Below, in pieces: positions 60,840-64,000 of a stretch of 64,000 nucleotides of DNA. Source of the stretch: Clostridia bacterium (GTDB lineage Bacteria; Bacillota; DAOUPZ01). Both the position numbers and the translations under genes were made by a program. Each line of letters opens with the position of its first letter. The stretch's first letter is position 1. The stretch covers positions 62,001 to 126,000 of the forward strand of contig DAOUPZ010000002.1 of NCBI GenBank assembly GCA_030625885.1. The letters run 5' to 3'. The notes beneath the pieces are model-generated. The model was not told where the DNA came from. It saw only the letters and a list, made by a program, of their open reading frames with translations, and ran no database searches.

Positions 60840-61070
60840 TTAAAAGGGAAAGATAAAAGGACAGTTGACAGTTGATAGTGGACAGTTGATAGTTAAAGGA
60901 TTAAAAGAAGCAGGTAGGCGTTAGCAGGTAGCAGGTAGGAAAAGATTAAGGGACGAGGAATGAGGAAAGAACGCAGCCTATGGCTGATGAACGAGGAACG
61001 AAAAAGAAAAAGGAAAAAGTAGAAAATATCAAAATAAGACCTGCCTGCTACCTGCTGTTGGCTGCCTTTC
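60840..61070. repeat. Composite heptad element: types E (ACAGTTG), B (AGCAGGT) and F (GACGAGG)
   Basis: GGGAAAGATAAAAGG ACAGTTG ACAGTTG ATAGTGG ACAGTTG ATAGTTA; AGCAGGT AGGCGTT AGCAGGT AGCAGGT AGGAAAAGATTAAGG; GACGAGGAATGAGGAAAGAACG-CAGCCTATGGCTG-ATGAACGAGGAACG; right ACCTGCCTGCTACCTGCTG. Confidence 0.78.
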
Positions 61071-61073
61071 TTA

Positions 61074-61102
61074 TTGACAGCAATTCTTGATAAAGATATA
61101 AT
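61074..61102 (+). promoter_or_regulatory. Consensus sigma-A promoter for the RND operon
   Basis: TTGACA-17 nt-TATAAT. Confidence 0.85.
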
Positions 61103-61112
61103 AAAAAACAAA

Positions 61113-61126
61113 TGACCGAATAGTCA
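61113..61126. promoter_or_regulatory. Candidate TetR-family operator
   Basis: TGACCGAATAGTCA imperfect palindrome at the expected transcription start. Confidence 0.5.
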
Positions 61127-61153
61127 GTAAAACTTAATGATGGAGGTTACAAG

Positions 61154-62311
61154 ATGAGAATGAAACGAATACTAAGTATCATGATGATTCTTTTGGCGAT
61201 CATGACTTTTGCAGGATGTGGGAAGAAAGGTAAGCAAGCCATGTCACAGAATATAGCGATTCCTGTCGTGACGGAGAAAGCGAATACCGGTTCCATTAAT
61301 AGGACGACCGTAATTAATGGGACGATTGCACCTAAGGAAGAGATCATATTAATGTCGAAAATCGCATCACAAGTTGTCGCGGTACCTTTTTCAGTAGGAG
61401 ATACTGTGGAGAAGGGGCAGACGGTTTTAAAATTAGATGATACAACGTTTGCACTTCAAGTGAAACAGGCTGCAGCAAGTTTGGCCATTTCTCAGGCGCA
61501 AACATCTGCTAAGGCTGTATTAGATAATGCGAAAGCGGAATTAGAGCGCTACAAAAGTCTTTATGAATCGGGTGCAGTATCTGAACAATTATTAGACCAA
61601 AAGCAATTAGCTTATACCAGTGCAGTGTCTCAGTATCAGGTAAGCTTGGCACAAATGGATCAGGGGCAGGCCATGTTAGATATCGCTCAGGACAACTTAA
61701 ATAATACCGTTCTGGTATCACCTATTACGGGTGTGATTACAGCACGGAATATTGATCCAGGTGAAATGGCGTCTCCTGCTGCACCAGCATTGACAATTTC
61801 CAATGTTGATCAAGTAATCGTTAAAGCTAATCTGACGGAAAGTGAAATTGGTAAAGTACAATTAAATCAAAAGGTTCGTGTTGAAGTTGCTTCTGGTGTG
61901 GAACAGGTCTTTGAAGGAGAAATTACTTCCATTAATCCAGCAGCCAGTGCTCAGAGCAAAGTCTATCCTATTGAGATTAATATTGAAAATGCCAACCATG
62001 TTTTAAAAGCGGGCATGTTTGCCAGGGTAACGATCGAGCTGGAAAAGAAAGAAAATGTAATGGTTCTTCCTAAAACAGCACTGGTTAACAAAGAGGATGG
62101 GGAAACTAAAATCGTTTATGTGACTCAGAAAAATACCGCTAAAGAAGAAAATTGGATTGTTAAAGAACGTGAAGTTCAGGTAGGGTTGGAAGGTGAAGAA
62201 ACAGTGGAAATTTTAAAAGGGATTAAGGAAGGGGAAACGGTCGTTATATCAGGGCAATTATTATTGAGCGATGGAACAGAAGTCACACTCAAAAGTAGGG
62301 GTGAGCAATAA
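61154..62311 (+). CDS. RND efflux periplasmic adaptor (membrane fusion) lipoprotein
   Basis: Lipobox FAGCG; PVVTEKANTGSINRTTVINGTIAPKEEI; biotinyl-lipoyl-like hairpin domain. Confidence 0.93.
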   Translation: MRMKRILSIMMILLAIMTFAGCGKKGKQAMSQNIAIPVVTEKANTGSINRTTVINGTIAPKEEIILMSKIASQVVAVPFSVGDTVEKGQTVLKLDDTTFALQVKQAAASLAISQAQTSAKAVLDNAKAELERYKSLYESGAVSEQLLDQKQLAYTSAVSQYQVSLAQMDQGQAMLDIAQDNLNNTVLVSPITGVITARNIDPGEMASPAAPALTISNVDQVIVKANLTESEIGKVQLNQKVRVEVASGVEQVFEGEITSINPAASAQSKVYPIEINIENANHVLKAGMFARVTIELEKKENVMVLPKTALVNKEDGETKIVYVTQKNTAKEENWIVKEREVQVGLEGEETVEILKGIKEGETVVISGQLLLSDGTEVTLKSRGEQ

Positions 62312-64000
62312 TGAAATTACCTCATTTAGCGGTTAACCGTCCTGTTTCCATTGTTATGGTTGTTTTGATTGCCATTTTATTAGGTGTCGTTTCATTATCC
62401 CGTTTGGCAATTGATCTATTGCCGGATTTAAAGCTGCCTATTTCTGCTGTCATAACCAGTTATAGTGGGGCAGGACCGAAAGAAGTAGAAAATTTGGTAT
62501 CAAAACCGATTGAAGAAGCGATGGAAACGGTGAATAACGTAAAAACGGTTCGTTCCATTACTCAAATGGGTTCCTCTATTGTCATTGTAGAATATGATTG
62601 GGGAACCGATATGGATTTTGCGACGTTGCAAATGCGGGAGAAAATCGACCGTATTAAAGGATTTTTGCCTAATGATGTGGATGATCCTATGGTTGTGAAA
62701 TTTGATCCAACGGCGATTCCGGTTATGGGATTGGCCATAACGGGAAGCCAAAACCTGGCTAGTCTTAAGGAAATTGGGGAAGATACGTTAAAGAACCGCC
62801 TGGAGCGGTTGGAAGGGGTTGCTTCCGTAGAAATCCAGGGTGGATTAGATCGCGAAATTAGCGTTGAAGTTGATCCCCGTAAGATGGAGGCTTACCAGTT
62901 ATCTTTTAATCAACTTTCTCAAGTCCTCAGGGGAGAAAATATGAATTTTCCCGGCGGAACCGTTGAGGATGGGCAGAAGGAATTTTTGGTAAGAACAACG
63001 GGTGAATTTAATAATATCGAAGAAATTAAACAAATTCCCATTATGTCGCCTCATGGTACGATGTTTTACTTGAGTGATATCGCTGTCATCAAAGATGGCT
63101 ATGCTGATGTAACACAAAAAAACAAAGCCAATGGAGTTTCCAGTATTGCGCTGTACGTTAAAAAACAGAGTAACGCAAATACGGTAAAAGTATGCGATGG
63201 CATACGGGCAGAATTAGAAAGACTGAAACCTGAGCTGCCACAAAATATGAATATTGTGGTCACCCATGATCTTTCTACTTTTATTAAGCAAGCGATTAAA
63301 ACGGTTGTAAAGAATGCACTGGTAGGAGCCTTATTGGCAATTATTATTTTATACCTATTTTTACGTAACATACGTAGTACGTTTGTTGTTGGGATATCGA
63401 TCCCAGTCTCTGTTATCACAACTTTTATTTTGATCTATTTCTCTGGACTTACCTTAAATCTAATGTCCTTGGGAGGGCTTGCTTTAGGGGTCGGTATGCT
63501 GGTGGATAATGCGATCGTTGTTTTGGAGAATATTTATCGGTACCGGCAGGAAGGTTATAGTCAAATGGAAGCGGCTAAGTTGGGTGCCAGTGAGGTTGGC
63601 ATGGCGGTAACGGCTTCCACGCTTACTACTATGGCTGTATTTCTTCCTATTGTATACGTTGAAGGAATGGCTGCGCAAATTTTCCGAGAATTAGCGATGA
63701 CGGTTTCATTTTCCTTATTGGCTTCTTTAATAATGTCGCTGTCTTTAGTTCCCATGCTTTCTTCTAAGATCTTAAAAGTAGAAGATGATCATGGGGGACA
63801 GGAGAAGACAATACGCAGACGGGATAAGCTTTTGCAAAAATGGGATGATGGTTTTACATGGCTTGCAGAGCATTATCAGCGTTTATTAAATTGGGCTTTG
63901 GATCATCGCCGAAGAATTCTTTTAATGGCCGGAGGCGCTTTTGTGGGAAGTTTGCTGTTGATTCCATTTATTGGTGCGGAATTTATGCCCGATAGTGATG
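62311..64000 (+). CDS. RND efflux transporter, AcrB/HAE1-like (3'-truncated by window edge)
   Basis: MKLPHLAVNRPVSIVMVVLIAILLGVVSLSRLAIDLLPDLKLP; open to the last base (...GAEFMPDSD); start overlaps the adaptor stop by 1 nt. Confidence 0.93.
   Translation, partial: MKLPHLAVNRPVSIVMVVLIAILLGVVSLSRLAIDLLPDLKLPISAVITSYSGAGPKEVENLVSKPIEEAMETVNNVKTVRSITQMGSSIVIVEYDWGTDMDFATLQMREKIDRIKGFLPNDVDDPMVVKFDPTAIPVMGLAITGSQNLASLKEIGEDTLKNRLERLEGVASVEIQGGLDREISVEVDPRKMEAYQLSFNQLSQVLRGENMNFPGGTVEDGQKEFLVRTTGEFNNIEEIKQIPIMSPHGTMFYLSDIAVIKDGYADVTQKNKANGVSSIALYVKKQSNANTVKVCDGIRAELERLKPELPQNMNIVVTHDLSTFIKQAIKTVVKNALVGALLAIIILYLFLRNIRSTFVVGISIPVSVITTFILIYFSGLTLNLMSLGGLALGVGMLVDNAIVVLENIYRYRQEGYSQMEAAKLGASEVGMAVTASTLTTMAVFLPIVYVEGMAAQIFRELAMTVSFSLLASLIMSLSLVPMLSSKILKVEDDHGGQEKTIRRRDKLLQKWDDGFTWLAEHYQRLLNWALDHRRRILLMAGGAFVGSLLLIPFIGAEFMPDSD

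Overview
Low-G+C, AT-rich chromosomal window that looks like an anaerobic, endospore-forming Firmicute (Clostridia/Peptococcaceae-like; SpoVS, a Spo0E-like protein, FabK, SMS-type Fe-S genes). Most of it is a conserved housekeeping backbone: IPT/SLH surface proteins; M16 peptidase; a carboxyltransferase-BCCP fusion with accC; a Pta-AckA fusion; yceD-rpmF; fapR-plsX-fabH-fabK-fabD-fabG-acpP-fabF-rnc; a radical SAM gene; spoVS; smc-ftsY-ylxM-ffh-rpsP-khpA-ylqD-rimM-trmD-rplS-lepB-rbgA-rnhB-ylqG/H-like; HD-GYP; yraN; livKHMGF; comM-like. An accessory stretch (about 50.9-55.6 kb) carries an ECF sigma/anti-sigma pair, secreted proteins of unknown function and a decayed Fic gene. wrbA-like, PLC-like, SufC/SufBD-like, a Rossmann-MCP fusion and an RND efflux operon follow. 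The most unusual signal is non-coding: at least ten intergenic elements built from heptamer-periodic (period 7) arrays in inverted orientation. They use several unrelated heptamer 'sequence types' (GAGAACT/GACAACT, TAGCAGG, ACAATTG, ACAGTTG, AGCTAAA, AACGAGG, AATTATA), share an inner box near GGGAAAAGATWAAAAG, carry ~20-nt hairpin inserts, and are nested in each other in places. They often start within 0-10 nt of a stop codon and often lie just upstream of a consensus promoter. Other notable items are two gene fusions that retain internal SD-ATG signals, a possible structured RNA or repeat cluster between spoVS and smc, a 34-bp perfect palindrome over the ftsY stop codon, and an 11-codon leader ORF plus stem-loop upstream of a secreted protein. 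All calls come from reading the sequence by eye and from recalled family motifs; no searches were run.
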